Notes: generated by a model not told the origin, from the letters alone. A stretch of DNA of 64,000 bases from Planctomycetaceae bacterium (GCA_021732975.1 JAKFWC010000021.1:62001-126000), one strand, 5' to 3'. Positions 42,931-52,446 are shown, counted from the stretch's first letter. Translations and numbers: made by a program.

Positions 42931-44298
42931 TCATTCCACGACGACTGGCTCACCCGCACTGATGTTCGTCAGAAGTTCCCCCACAAGATGATCTTCGGGG
43001 AAATTGCCCAGCAGATACGTGTTGCGACCGGCTTGGATTTCGACGCGCGTCGGAGCGGCGAGACCGATGTCGGCACCGCTGCGGGAGGACGGTTGCAGCA
43101 CAACCTGATGGTCTCCCGCGGGGAGAGTGACTCGCAACACTTGAATGCGGGCGGGAAGCAGACCCCAGCAGCGCAAGTCGGCTTGTTCGGAGGCTTCCCA
43201 AGCGATGCCGACGACGTTGAGCGCCAAACTCGGCAGTGAGTTCGGATCGGCATCGGTCACTTCTTTCACCGCATAGATGGCCCCCTTCTTCAACACCCGG
43301 CGGGCCACGGCGCGGCCGAGAATTTCGGGGTAACGGGCTTCCTGTTGCAGATTGGCCATCATGCTGACATCGACCAGCGTGGCGGTTTTCCCCATCGGGC
43401 GGCCTTCCACTTCCACCTTGATGGTATCCGTGGGGCTGGACGGCGTAATCACCTTGGGAATCGGCACGGGCGCGAGGGTCGGAGGCAATCCGCGAGGTGA
43501 TACGGCGGAGACGATGCGGTCCGCAATCAGTAATGACGCTTGTGTGGCCTCGGCGTTCACCTGCTCTTTGACCGGCCCCCGTCCTACCATCGCGAAGACA
43601 TACAATACACCATGACCGGGGGGGATCGGGACTTCGTGCTGAGCGCGTTGCAGATCGGATTTCGCGGCAGGGAAATCAGGTGCGAAATTCGCCACTAGGA
43701 CTCGGGCCCGGACGGCATCGTCGAGGGTGAGTGGCGATTCTTCTGCAATCATCGCACGGATGTACGGACCGAGCGCGACCTGCTTGTACGCTTCCGAGCG
43801 CAGTTGAACATCAATGTCCTTATCTGCGAGTTTCTCGGCAATCTGAGCCTGTTTTTCCGTCACCTGCAGCGCATATGCCGAGGCATCGCCGCCATCGCCC
43901 ATCAGGTTGGAAATCGCGAGCATCGCGCGGATAAGGACTTTCTCATAGTCCTCGCCGGGGTAGGCAATTTGACGATCGTCCGTCACCATCGACGCAGCGG
44001 ATTCGGCGACGTTTTTCTGTTCAAAGTCATCGAAGTGATCGCGAACTTCGCGCAACAATCGTTCGGCTTGTTGCGGGCGACCGGAGGCCAGTTCGACCAT
44101 CGCGAGATCGAGTTTCAGCACATCCTTTTCACCGCGGCGTTTTTTCGTCTGCTCGGTAAGGGCGACTCGGGCATTTTCGAGGCGCCCCGCGAAGTAATCC
44201 TGCCGCACGGGTTGAATGCGGTCGTAGTGAGTTGCACAGCCGGCGAGGAGCGCGAACCCAAGGCCGAGAATGAATCGCGATGGAAGTCGCAGGATCAT
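42931..44298 (-). CDS. COG3014-like lipoprotein
   Basis: A 455-residue lipoprotein with signal ending LGLGFALLAGCATHYDRIQ (lipobox Cys 20). The N-terminal half is made of helical TPR-like pairs (RLENARVALTEQT, ASGRPQQAERLLREVRDHF). The second half is beta-rich: VPIPPGHGVLYVFAMVGRGP and MGKTATLVDVSMMANLQQEA. This layout matches the uncharacterised COG3014 family. It follows the LpoB-like gene on the same strand, an association known in other bacteria. A role in envelope or peptidoglycan synthesis is likely but not shown. ATG 44298 was chosen over 44370, which lies inside a hairpin. Confidence 0.75.
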   Translation of the reverse strand: MILRLPSRFILGLGFALLAGCATHYDRIQPVRQDYFAGRLENARVALTEQTKKRRGEKDVLKLDLAMVELASGRPQQAERLLREVRDHFDDFEQKNVAESAASMVTDDRQIAYPGEDYEKVLIRAMLAISNLMGDGGDASAYALQVTEKQAQIAEKLADKDIDVQLRSEAYKQVALGPYIRAMIAEESPLTLDDAVRARVLVANFAPDFPAAKSDLQRAQHEVPIPPGHGVLYVFAMVGRGPVKEQVNAEATQASLLIADRIVSAVSPRGLPPTLAPVPIPKVITPSSPTDTIKVEVEGRPMGKTATLVDVSMMANLQQEARYPEILGRAVARRVLKKGAIYAVKEVTDADPNSLPSLALNVVGIAWEASEQADLRCWGLLPARIQVLRVTLPAGDHQVVLQPSSRSGADIGLAAPTRVEIQAGRNTYLLGNFPEDHLVGELLTNISAGEPVVVE

Positions 44299-44342
44299 AA
44301 CAGGGCCCGAATTCGTTGATTTGGCGGTAACATCATGCACAA

Positions 44343-44401
44343 CGAGCCCGAAGCGTGAGCGCCGGGTCAAACCTGAACCCGGCGCTCACGCTTCGGGCTC
44401 G
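44343..44401. repeat. Perfect 25-bp inverted repeat
   Basis: Arms 44343-44367 and 44377-44401 (beginning CGAGCCCGAAGCGTGAGCGC) are exact inverse copies with a 9-base loop. It lies between the LpoB-like gene and the COG3014-like gene, so read-through between them may be reduced. A near copy is at 47973-48038. Confidence 0.92.
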
Positions 44402-44409
44402 TGAAGTCG

Positions 44410-45075
44410 TCACACGCCGTAATGCTTGAGTTTGCCGAGGCGCGACTTGTGATAGCCCTTGCGGAGCTCTTCCGATTCCTTCTCGGAAGTCCCCGTCTGG
44501 ATGTTGACCAGTTCGAGCGTCAACAGGTAATCCCGCTGATAGTCTTTGCTGTTGCTGCGAGTGGTCCCTGAAGTCACGATGGCGTACAGCAGATAGTCGA
44601 ACGGTTGTTCGAGCTTTTCCATCGTCGCCTGGAATAGCCGCTGGTTGCTCGGCACCATCAGGTCTTCGGGGCGCTGCCCGCACTGCTTCAAGCCGGCTTC
44701 GACGTACCGCCGCGTGATCGGCACGAAGACATCGGATTCGGTGATGCAGGTATCGATCTTCTGGTAGATCTGTTCTTTGAAGTCGCCCAGTTCTTCAGCG
44801 CTCTTATTTTCGACACCGAGGAAGCAGATTTTCTTCTTCCCGGCGGGGAAACCTTCCAACCCGGCGGTCTGCAGAACGACCGATTGGCGTCCTAACAATT
44901 TCGAGACGGTTTCCGCGATGAGCGGTTCCCACGTCTCCGAACCGGCGGTGTGACTGCCGACCATGTCTTCGTCGGTGTCTTTCAGGACATGGGCCTGCTG
45001 ACGGCCGCGGCAACCAGACAGAAGCGTCCAACCTGCGTAGCCACCAAGGGTTGCGAGAAAATGTCGCCGCTGCAT
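44410..45075 (-). CDS. LpoB-like penicillin-binding-protein activator lipoprotein
   Basis: A 221-residue protein beginning with a Tat/lipoprotein signal (MQRRHFLATLGGYAGWTLLS then GC). The mature part follows the LpoB/PBP-activator family: conserved ICFLGVENKSAEELGDFKEQ, KIDTCITESDVFVPITRR, GQRPEDLMVPSNQ and the late YLLTLELVNIQTGTSEKESE. In E. coli LpoB activates PBP1B from the outer membrane; here a PBP partner is not in the window. With murB, murC and ddl it supports a peptidoglycan wall. Confidence 0.82.
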   Translation of the reverse strand: MQRRHFLATLGGYAGWTLLSGCRGRQQAHVLKDTDEDMVGSHTAGSETWEPLIAETVSKLLGRQSVVLQTAGLEGFPAGKKKICFLGVENKSAEELGDFKEQIYQKIDTCITESDVFVPITRRYVEAGLKQCGQRPEDLMVPSNQRLFQATMEKLEQPFDYLLYAIVTSGTTRSNSKDYQRDYLLTLELVNIQTGTSEKESEELRKGYHKSRLGKLKHYGV

Positions 45076-45314
45076 GGTACGCCTTCCCTGACGTTGACCG
45101 GTGTTGGATCAAGCTTCCTGTTTTTTCCAGATTGCGCCGTCGGAGTGTCCGGCATAATCGGTCGATCAGGCATAAAGTTCGGCACCACGGCGGCCAAATC
45201 TTCAACCCGCTTTCCGCCCCACGATCAACGGACCACGGGTTGTACCTGCGAAAATCCGTTCTGAATAGGTTGGATTTTGGGCGGGACTAATCGTATTCAT
45301 CCAGCTTCGGTGCT

Positions 45315-45397
45315 GCTTGCGGTTTCTCGTCCAGCACCGAGACCACCCTGTGTTCGCGAAGACGGGGTTCTGTTTCTGGCCGGGCGAGACCGCATAC
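45315..45397. repeat. Degenerate palindrome in the LpoB-like / EF-hand gap
   Basis: GCTTGCGGTTTCTCGTCC at 45315 is roughly inverted by GGGCGAGACCGCATAC ending at 45397. It belongs to the family at 42843-42928. The rest of this 533-base gap shows no gene on either strand. Confidence 0.55.
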
Positions 45398-45608
45398 GAC
45401 GAAGGTTTCCGTTCCCGAAGTTCTTCGCTGCGAATGCCTAATCCACGACAGCAAATCGCGATGACTGCGCTTTCAGAAAGATTTCAGGAAACATTTTGGA
45501 GGATTCACCGGCGTTTCAGGTGTTCAACCTTAGAGTTCCCCCAACGCGTGTCGGTTCCGGTCGACGTTCGACGGACCACGCAGACGACTGGAACATCGGA
45601 GACTCACC

Positions 45609-47162
45609 ATGGGATGGAAATTGACAGCGGTGCTGGGGCTGCTGGGTTTGATTGCCACGGCCGCCGCGCCGCGTGATTGGCAACAGGAAAAGGACGAGTT
45701 TGGCTCGCATGGGCTCTGGGAACAAGACGAGGAGTTCGCGCAGGCAGACTGGCGACATGAACCTCCAGATGATCGCGTTGATTTCTACGCCGAACGTGGT
45801 CCTGGCCCGCGCCACGGTGGCCCGCGTGATGACTTCGGTCCGCCGCGCCATGAGGATCATTTCGGCGATCGACGCCGTTTCAACGATGATGGCGACCGCC
45901 GTGGTCCCCCGCCTCCGCCTCACATGCGTGGACATGACCGTGGCCCGCATCATGACATGGCTCGTCACGACGACCGTGACCCCGGCCCGCGCCACGGTGG
46001 GCCGCATGGCGACTTCGGTCCGCCGCGGCATGATGATCACTTCACGAACCGTCGCCATTCTGATGATGGAGGTGATCGTCATGGTCCGCCCCCGCCGCCC
46101 CATATGCGTGGACAGGATCGCGGTCCGCATCACGATATGGCTCGTCAGAATGACCGTGGTCTCGGCCGCCCGCCGTATGGTGGTTCCCGTGGTCCGGAAC
46201 CTCGACATCACGAAGATCGCTTCGCAGATCGCCATCATGATGATGGTGGTAACCGTCGTGGCCCACCCCCACCCCGGCATCGCCGCGATGATCACGACCG
46301 TGGCCCCCAGCATGCCGGATTCGGACCGCAACACGCCGAGCGTGGACCGCACGGTGACGGACATTGGGGTGGCCCCGGCCGCGATTTCCGTGGTCCGCAA
46401 CACGGTCGTCCGTCCTTTGGGCCGCCGCCGTTCGTGCGGGAACGGATGATGGCAAGCCGATTCGGTGGCCGTTCCTTTGGTCCACCCGCATTCGATCGTG
46501 GCCAGATCACCGGCCGCATGCCGTTCGGTCCCGGCGGCCATCCCGGTGCCGGACCGAATCCGATGGCCATGCTCGACACAGACCACGATGGCAAGATCAG
46601 TAAGGACGAAGTTCTGAAGCACTTCGCCGATGTCGATGCGAATGATGACGACTCGGTGACGATCGACGAACTGCAAGACCACATGCGCAAGCATCGCCCT
46701 GAGGGACGCGGCCCCGGTCCGCAGCACGGGGACCATCAACCCGGCCCGCGTCCCGGACATTCCGGTTTCGGTCCGGATTCTCACGGTCCCGGTCGCTCCG
46801 GACCATTCGGTGGGCCTGGTTTTGGCGGCCCTCACCGGATTGGTCCTCCGTCTCCCACTATGATGTTGGAACAATTCGACAAAAATCAGGATGGCAAGCT
46901 GTCAAAAGACGAAGCGCCTCCGATGATGTGGGAACGGCTCTCGAAAGCCGATGCGGATGGCGATGGTCAAATCACCGCCTCGGAACTGGAAACGCATTTC
47001 AAGCAGATGCGGGAAAGTCGTCCGGGTTCGGATGCCCCCAAGGCACCGGAGTCAAAACCGGAATCCAGTGACGAAAAGAAGGAACCGGCTGCCGAACCAG
47101 CCAAACAAGCTGACGCGGACATTGGTCCGGTCGATGCATTGTCGGTGATGCCGACTGCGTAA
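45609..47162 (+). CDS. Exported His/Pro/Gly/Arg-rich protein with C-terminal EF-hands
   Basis: A 517-residue protein with a short signal peptide (WKLTAVLGLLGLIATAAA). Residues 65-245 are three copies of a 60-residue low-complexity unit rich in His, Pro, Asp and Arg (for example RRGPPPPPHMRGHDRGPHHD). The C-terminal part has four EF-hand loops in two pairs: DTDHDGKISKDE and DANDDDSVTIDE near residues 322-350, DKNQDGKLSKDE and DADGDGQITASE near 420-460. It probably binds Ca; the His-rich repeats may bind transition metals (inference). It is followed by an OmpR-type two-component system, which may control it. Confidence 0.82.
   Translation: MGWKLTAVLGLLGLIATAAAPRDWQQEKDEFGSHGLWEQDEEFAQADWRHEPPDDRVDFYAERGPGPRHGGPRDDFGPPRHEDHFGDRRRFNDDGDRRGPPPPPHMRGHDRGPHHDMARHDDRDPGPRHGGPHGDFGPPRHDDHFTNRRHSDDGGDRHGPPPPPHMRGQDRGPHHDMARQNDRGLGRPPYGGSRGPEPRHHEDRFADRHHDDGGNRRGPPPPRHRRDDHDRGPQHAGFGPQHAERGPHGDGHWGGPGRDFRGPQHGRPSFGPPPFVRERMMASRFGGRSFGPPAFDRGQITGRMPFGPGGHPGAGPNPMAMLDTDHDGKISKDEVLKHFADVDANDDDSVTIDELQDHMRKHRPEGRGPGPQHGDHQPGPRPGHSGFGPDSHGPGRSGPFGGPGFGGPHRIGPPSPTMMLEQFDKNQDGKLSKDEAPPMMWERLSKADADGDGQITASELETHFKQMRESRPGSDAPKAPESKPESSDEKKEPAAEPAKQADADIGPVDALSVMPTA
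45804..46343 (+). repeat. 180-bp tandem repeat, three copies, in the EF-hand gene
   Basis: Units start near 45804, 45984 and 46164. The first two are close copies of a 60-codon unit (starting GPRHGGP...DFGPPRH); the third is more diverged and shorter in some segments. The frame is kept throughout. Confidence 0.85.
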
Positions 47163-47310
47163 CGAAGGATTGAAGCGACGAATCTCCATCGCCCCGGTTG
47201 TCCCAGTGATGACCGGGGTGTTGGAGTTTGTTCGTGGTCAGTTGTCGATCCACATAACAACTGACGACTGACAACGGACTACTGACCATTCACAACGGAC
47301 AATCGAAAGC

Positions 47311-47964
47311 ATGCGGATTCTCGTCGTTGAAGATGAACCGGACCTGCAGCGCGTGGTGGCTGCGGCGTTGCGTGAAGCGGACTATGCCGTGGATACCGCC
47401 GACGATGGCGAAGAAGGGTTGTACAAAGCCCAGACATGGGATTATGACGCTATTGTTCTCGACGTGATGTTGCCGAAGCGCGATGGGTGGTCCTTGCTCG
47501 CCGCGCTGCGTGAAGCCAAAACCACGCCGGTGTTGATGCTGACGGCGCGGGACGCCGTAAACGACCGGGTTCGCGGTCTGGATCTCGGGGCGGACGATTA
47601 TCTCGTCAAGCCGTTCGAGCTCTCCGAACTGACGGCCCGGCTGCGGGCCTTGATTCGCCGGTCGAAAGGCCAACCGCGGCCGGTGATCGACATCGGCGAA
47701 GTGCGGATCGACACGGCGTCGAAATCGGTCACCATCCGAGGGGTCCCGGTCGCGCTCACCGCGAAGGAGTACAGTCTGCTCGAAATCCTCACGTTGCACC
47801 GCGGCGTGCTGGTCACCCGAACGATGATTTACGATCATCTGTTCGATGAAAACGACGAGAGTCTCTCGAATCTGGTGGATGTCTACGTGTCCAACATTCG
47901 CCGGAAACTGGGGCATGACCTGATCACCACTCGCCGCGGACACGGGTACATTATCGAAGATTAA
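47311..47964 (+). CDS. OmpR-family response regulator
   Basis: A 217-residue regulator: receiver with VVEDEPD acidic pocket, phospho-acceptor D51 (IVLDVMLPKRDGW), Thr in MLTARDA and Lys in LVKPFELSEL; then an OmpR/PhoB winged helix (LTAKEYSLLEILTLHRGVLV, VDVYVSNIRRKLG, TRRGHGYIIED). All key residues are normal. It is followed by its sensor kinase, with a palindrome in the gap. The sequence resembles CopR/CusR regulators, but that is not enough to name the signal. Confidence 0.95.
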   Translation: MRILVVEDEPDLQRVVAAALREADYAVDTADDGEEGLYKAQTWDYDAIVLDVMLPKRDGWSLLAALREAKTTPVLMLTARDAVNDRVRGLDLGADDYLVKPFELSELTARLRALIRRSKGQPRPVIDIGEVRIDTASKSVTIRGVPVALTAKEYSLLEILTLHRGVLVTRTMIYDHLFDENDESLSNLVDVYVSNIRRKLGHDLITTRRGHGYIIED

Positions 47965-47972
47965 CGCCGCCA

Positions 47973-48038
47973 CGAGCCCGAAGCGCGAGCGCCGGGTCAC
48001 TTCTCATCTCATGAGACCCGGCGCTTGCGTTTCGGGCT
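47973..48038. repeat. Palindrome between response regulator and sensor kinase genes
   Basis: The left arm CGAGCCCGAAGCGCGAGCGC and the right arm GCGCTTGCGTTTCGGGCT are inverse copies with a few mismatches; the sequence is the same family as 44343-44401. Located in the gap inside the two-component operon. Confidence 0.85.
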
Positions 48039-48078
48039 GGTTGTCTGCCTTTCATCTTAACCACAGATATTTCCTCCA

Positions 48079-49830
48079 ATGATTCGTTCGCTGCGTTGGC
48101 GATTGCAGCTTTGGCATGCTCTGTTGCTGTGGGCCGTGCTCACGGTGTTCGGAGGGATGGTCTATTTCCTGCAATGGCAGACGCGATTACAGCAGATTGA
48201 TGTCGAATTGGACCGGACCGCGGAGGTGCTGGCTTCGCGCGTGCGGCGGTTGATGCCTCCGCCGCCGTTTGGTCGCCCGCCGTTTGACGGACCGCGTAGC
48301 GTCACGGCGGGTAACACGGCGATCGAAGCGGTCGATGCTAACGATCGTAGTCCGCCAGCGCAAACTCCCGGCGAGCGCGCTCCCGGTCCCCGGGAAGGCG
48401 AGCATCGGCCTCCCTGGGATCGCCCGAGGTTTCCCGGGGACCGCCGTCCCCCGGGACCACCCGATCCTCAAGGAGAAGGACGGCCGCCCCACCGGCCACC
48501 GTATCACGATCTCCATGGACCACCGCCCCCACGTCATGCCGGAGAGAACCCGCCGTGGGGCATCCCGATGTGGATTGATGACATCGTGCGCCGATTCCGC
48601 GAACCAGGCGGCCCGTCTTCCGATGCTCCTGGACTGGAACTCCCCGAAGAGTTTGCCGAGCTCTTTGACGGTCCTCCCGACCGCCGAATGCATTTTCTGA
48701 TCTGGGATCGCGACGGCAAGGTGCTGGAGAAATCGGCGTCCGCCCCGGATTTGCCTTATCCCGGCCTGCACTTTGGCAACAACGAACTGCCCGTGCGATT
48801 GATCCGCCAACGCGAACATTGGCGGGAAATCGTCCTCGCCGGCCGCTTCGATACCAACGTTCTGGTGGGCCGCTCTTTACAACATGATGTGGTCATGTTG
48901 CATCGCTTCGGGGGGATTCTGACACTCGCGGCCGTGGGTGTGCTCGGCGTGGGGCTCGTGGGGGGCTGGTGGTTCACCGGCCGGGCCATCCGCCCGCTGG
49001 CAGCCATGACCCGCACGGCGGAATCGATTTCCGTACAGAGTCTGTCGCAGCGCATCGATGTCGCCGAAACGGACAGCGAGCTCGGCCAACTCGCGGTTGT
49101 GCTGAATCGGACGTTTGATCGCTTGCAGGCTTCGTTTGAACGTCAGGTCCGTTTCACGGGCGATGCTTCGCATGAACTGCGCACTCCGGTGGCGGTGATG
49201 CTTGCCCAGATTGAGTTGTCCCTGTCCCGGCCGCGTTCCGAACAAGACTACCGCGATGCGATGGGAACCTGTCTGCGCGCATCGCAGCGGATGAAGTCGC
49301 TGATCGAAAGTCTCTTGGTCCTGGCCCGACTTGACGCCGGGGCCGCCGAACTGGTGGTAGAATCGATTTCCCTCGACCAGCTCATCAACGAAGTGGTCGA
49401 ATTGATCGCTCCGCTAGCCGAGCAACGCCGCATCACGATCGCGATGGATCTTCTGCCGGTGACCGTAATGGGGGACCGCCAGCGTTTATCGCAGGTGGTG
49501 ACGAACCTGCTGACGAATGCGGTCCGTTACAACAAAGAGGAAGGCCGGATCGATGTCGTGCTCCGCGACGAAGCCGATTCGGCGGTCGTGACGATCCACG
49601 ATACGGGCATCGGCATCGCGCCGGAACATCTGCCGCACATCTTTGACCGCTTCTACCGTGTTGACCCGGCTCGTTCGCGCTCAGAAGGAAGCAGCGGTCT
49701 CGGTCTCGCCATCTGTCAAAGTCTTGTCGCCGCCCATCACGGTATTCTCTCTGCTACCAGCACGCTCGGTGAAGGCACGACGATGGAACTGCGGCTGCCG
49801 AAGTCGTCGACAACGGTCGTCTCCCATTGA
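48079..49830 (+). CDS. Membrane sensor histidine kinase with Pro-rich periplasmic region
   Basis: A 583-residue kinase. First membrane helix at about 12-32; the periplasmic part includes a Pro/Gly/Arg/His-rich stretch (58-160, such as RPPWDRPRFPGDRRPPGPP) and a folded piece with FLIWDRDGKVLEKSA. The second helix (about 275-300, TLAAVGVLGVGLVGGWWF) leads into HAMP, then HisKA with the phospho-His in DASHELRTPVAV, and HATPase with NLLTNAVRYN, DTGIGIAPEHLPHIFDRFYR and GSSGLGLAIC. It is likely the partner of the regulator just upstream. The low-complexity stretch resembles in composition the N-terminus of the EF-hand protein at 45609. Confidence 0.93.
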   Translation: MIRSLRWRLQLWHALLLWAVLTVFGGMVYFLQWQTRLQQIDVELDRTAEVLASRVRRLMPPPPFGRPPFDGPRSVTAGNTAIEAVDANDRSPPAQTPGERAPGPREGEHRPPWDRPRFPGDRRPPGPPDPQGEGRPPHRPPYHDLHGPPPPRHAGENPPWGIPMWIDDIVRRFREPGGPSSDAPGLELPEEFAELFDGPPDRRMHFLIWDRDGKVLEKSASAPDLPYPGLHFGNNELPVRLIRQREHWREIVLAGRFDTNVLVGRSLQHDVVMLHRFGGILTLAAVGVLGVGLVGGWWFTGRAIRPLAAMTRTAESISVQSLSQRIDVAETDSELGQLAVVLNRTFDRLQASFERQVRFTGDASHELRTPVAVMLAQIELSLSRPRSEQDYRDAMGTCLRASQRMKSLIESLLVLARLDAGAAELVVESISLDQLINEVVELIAPLAEQRRITIAMDLLPVTVMGDRQRLSQVVTNLLTNAVRYNKEEGRIDVVLRDEADSAVVTIHDTGIGIAPEHLPHIFDRFYRVDPARSRSEGSSGLGLAICQSLVAAHHGILSATSTLGEGTTMELRLPKSSTTVVSH

Positions 49831-50015
49831 GCGCAGATATTCTATAGCGAGAAATTTTGTGTGATGCCTCGTTAGAAATCGCAACCCGGAAACCATCGGT
49901 GAAATTTGATCCGTGCCTTGCCAGCCATCGTTCGACTTTGATAAGAATAGAGGTAGCGCCGACATCGTCTATTGCCTGGGTCAACCGCTCTCGAATTGAT
50001 ACGAAGGATGGATGC

Positions 50016-52439
50016 ATGACATGGCGATGGCCCGGCTGGATGGTCGCGCTGGTGCTCACTCTACCCAACACCGGCGTGGTGATGGCGGCGGACACGCCGG
50101 CCGCCGAGGTCGAATTCTTCGAGAAGCAGGTTCGCCCGATCCTTGTGGAACATTGCCACAAGTGTCATGGGACGACGAAGCAATGGGCCGCTTTGCGACT
50201 TGATTCGCGTGAGGCATTGCTCAAGGGGGGCGACAACGGTCCGGCCGTCGTTCCCGGCAAACCGGATGAGAGTTTGTTGATCCTTGCGGTTCGCCATGCC
50301 GACGACAATCTCAAGATGCCGGAAAACGGCAAGCTCGCGGAGGCTCAGATCGCCGCACTGGTCCGCTGGGTCGAACTCGGAGCGATCTATCCTGTGGGAG
50401 TGCAGACGACCGCAAAATCGCGCGATGCCAAGCATTGGTCGTTTCAGCCGCCGGTTCCTCAATCGCTTCCCGAAGTGAAGGATAGTGCGTGGGCGCGTTC
50501 GCCGATCGATCGCTTCATTCTCGCCAGATTAGAAGCGGCACAATTGGTCCCCGCCGCTCCGGCGGACAAACGAACCTTAATCCGCCGGGTGACGTTCGAT
50601 CTCACTGGGCTGCCACCAACGCAGGCAGAAATCGCCGCGTTTTTGGATGATGATCGGCCCGATGCCTTTGCCACCGTCGTCGATCGGTTGCTGGAATCTC
50701 CGGCGTACGGCGAACATTGGGGCCGGCACTGGCTCGATGTCGCGCGGTATGCCGATTCCAACGGCCTCGATGAAAACATCGCCCACGGAAATGCGTGGCG
50801 GTATCGCGACTATGTGGTGAAGTCGTTCAACGAGGATAAGCCGTTCAATCAGTTCGTGACGGAACAAATCGCGGGCGATCTATTGCCGTTCGAGGGTGAG
50901 AACCAACACCACGCCCAGTTGATCGCCACGGGGTTCTTGTCGATTGGCCCGAAAGTTCTCGCAGAAGTCGATCAGCCGAAAATGCGGATGGACATCGTCG
51001 ATGAGCAGATCGATGCCGTCGGCCGCGTGTTTCTGGGACTGACGCTCGGTTGTGCCCGCTGTCACGACCATAAGTTCGATCCGATTTCCGCGGCGGATTA
51101 CTACGGTTTCGCCGGCGTGTTCAAGAGCACGCGGACGATGGACAGCTACATCAAGGTCGCGAAGTGGCACGAACATGTCCTGCCATCCGCTGAAGCCACC
51201 CGACTGCAAGCCGCATTTGATGCCGATCTCGCGGCGAAGAAACAAACCCTCGCCGATTTCGTGACGAAGGCGGACAAAGCCGCGAAGGATGGGCTCGCTG
51301 CGGATGCCGCGGTCCCCGAGAAACTGGAAACGATTTATCCGGAAGCGACCAAAGTGGAACTGGCCAAGTTGCGGGAACAACTCGCGGCTCTCGAACGGGA
51401 TGGCCCGAATCTTCCGACCACGATGGGCGTGACGGAGGACGAAGTCGCCGATGTCGCGATCCATCTCCGCGGCGACACGCAGAAGCTCGGCGATGTCGTG
51501 CCACGGCATACCCCCGCGGCGATTATGGGCACCCTGCCAGTTGAGTTTTCACCCAAGACGAGTGGTCGCCAGCAGCTCGCGCAGTGGCTCGTCGATCCCC
51601 AGCATCCATTGACTGCGCGGGTGCTCGTCAATCGCGCCTGGCGGTGGCATTTCGGCCGAGGACTTGTCCGCACCACCGATAATTTCGGTCTGCTGGGGGA
51701 AGCACCATCGCATCCGGAGTTGCTCGATTGGCTGGCTCAGCGATTCGTTGCCGAGGGGTGGTCGCTGAAGGCGTTGCATCGACTGCTGCTGAATTCCAGC
51801 ACATATCAGCAGGCGAGTGTGCCCGATGGGCGGACTTTGGAACACGATCCCGAAAATCGCTTGCTCGGACGGTTCAGCCTTCGTCGGCTCGGCGCGGAAG
51901 AAGTGCGGGATGCGTTACTCACCGACAGCGGGCAGCTCGATGCGACGGTCGGTGGACCGGTGCTCAAAGTCAAGAATCGCGGGTATCTGTTCGATCACAC
52001 CTCGATAGACCTGACCGATTACACAAGTAACCGGCGGTCGCTGTATCTCCCGGTGATTCGCAACCATGTCTTCGATCTGTTCCAACTGCTCGACTTCCCC
52101 GATCCCGCTGTTCCCACGGGCGACCGCAATACCAGCACCGTCGCACCGCAAGCCTTGCTGATGATGAACAGCGACTTCGTGATGCAGGCCGCGGAGAAAC
52201 TGGCGGACCGCGCGTTGGAGCAACCAGGTTCGAGCGCCGACCACATTGCGATGGCGATCCGCTCGGTTTATGGCCGCGAGGCTAACGGTGACGAGATCGC
52301 CGCGCACGAGCAATTTCTGTCGCGGTTGGAACACGCGATGACGGAGTCACAACCCGATGCGGCCCAGCGAACACGGCAAGTCTGGACCGTGTTGTGTCAC
52401 ACGCTGCTGGCCACGAATGAGTTCATTTACGTGAAGTGA
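50016..52439 (+). CDS. Planctomycete cytochrome c-like protein with DUF1549 and DUF1553
   Basis: An 807-residue exported protein with the same layout as 24915-28004 but shorter. A signal peptide (WMVALVLTLPNTGVVMA) is followed by the PSCyt1 domain with HCHKCHG, DUF1549 ([48 protein letters not shown]), a linker of about 150 residues and DUF1553 (HPLTARVLVNRAWRWHFGRG, VAPQALLMMNSDFVMQAAEK). GAAGGA precedes ATG 50016. The DUF1501 partner starts 8 bases later. Function unknown. Confidence 0.92.
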   Translation: MTWRWPGWMVALVLTLPNTGVVMAADTPAAEVEFFEKQVRPILVEHCHKCHGTTKQWAALRLDSREALLKGGDNGPAVVPGKPDESLLILAVRHADDNLKMPENGKLAEAQIAALVRWVELGAIYPVGVQTTAKSRDAKHWSFQPPVPQSLPEVKDSAWARSPIDRFILARLEAAQLVPAAPADKRTLIRRVTFDLTGLPPTQAEIAAFLDDDRPDAFATVVDRLLESPAYGEHWGRHWLDVARYADSNGLDENIAHGNAWRYRDYVVKSFNEDKPFNQFVTEQIAGDLLPFEGENQHHAQLIATGFLSIGPKVLAEVDQPKMRMDIVDEQIDAVGRVFLGLTLGCARCHDHKFDPISAADYYGFAGVFKSTRTMDSYIKVAKWHEHVLPSAEATRLQAAFDADLAAKKQTLADFVTKADKAAKDGLAADAAVPEKLETIYPEATKVELAKLREQLAALERDGPNLPTTMGVTEDEVADVAIHLRGDTQKLGDVVPRHTPAAIMGTLPVEFSPKTSGRQQLAQWLVDPQHPLTARVLVNRAWRWHFGRGLVRTTDNFGLLGEAPSHPELLDWLAQRFVAEGWSLKALHRLLLNSSTYQQASVPDGRTLEHDPENRLLGRFSLRRLGAEEVRDALLTDSGQLDATVGGPVLKVKNRGYLFDHTSIDLTDYTSNRRSLYLPVIRNHVFDLFQLLDFPDPAVPTGDRNTSTVAPQALLMMNSDFVMQAAEKLADRALEQPGSSADHIAMAIRSVYGREANGDEIAAHEQFLSRLEHAMTESQPDAAQRTRQVWTVLCHTLLATNEFIYVK

Positions 52440-52446
52440 GAAGCGG

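Noticed and set aside
45317-45676. A 119-codon open frame in the gap before the EF-hand gene
   Set aside because: It runs over a palindromic element and into the start of the real gene, has no ribosome site and no protein-like pattern.
45804-46343. Regularly spaced repeats resembling a CRISPR array
   Set aside because: The 180-bp units are direct, in-frame coding repeats with no short repeat/spacer pattern; no cas genes are present.
45516-46874. A 452-codon open frame antisense to the EF-hand protein gene
   Set aside because: It mirrors the tandem repeats of the real gene, has no signal peptide or fold pattern, and the plus strand has clear EF-hands and a signal peptide.
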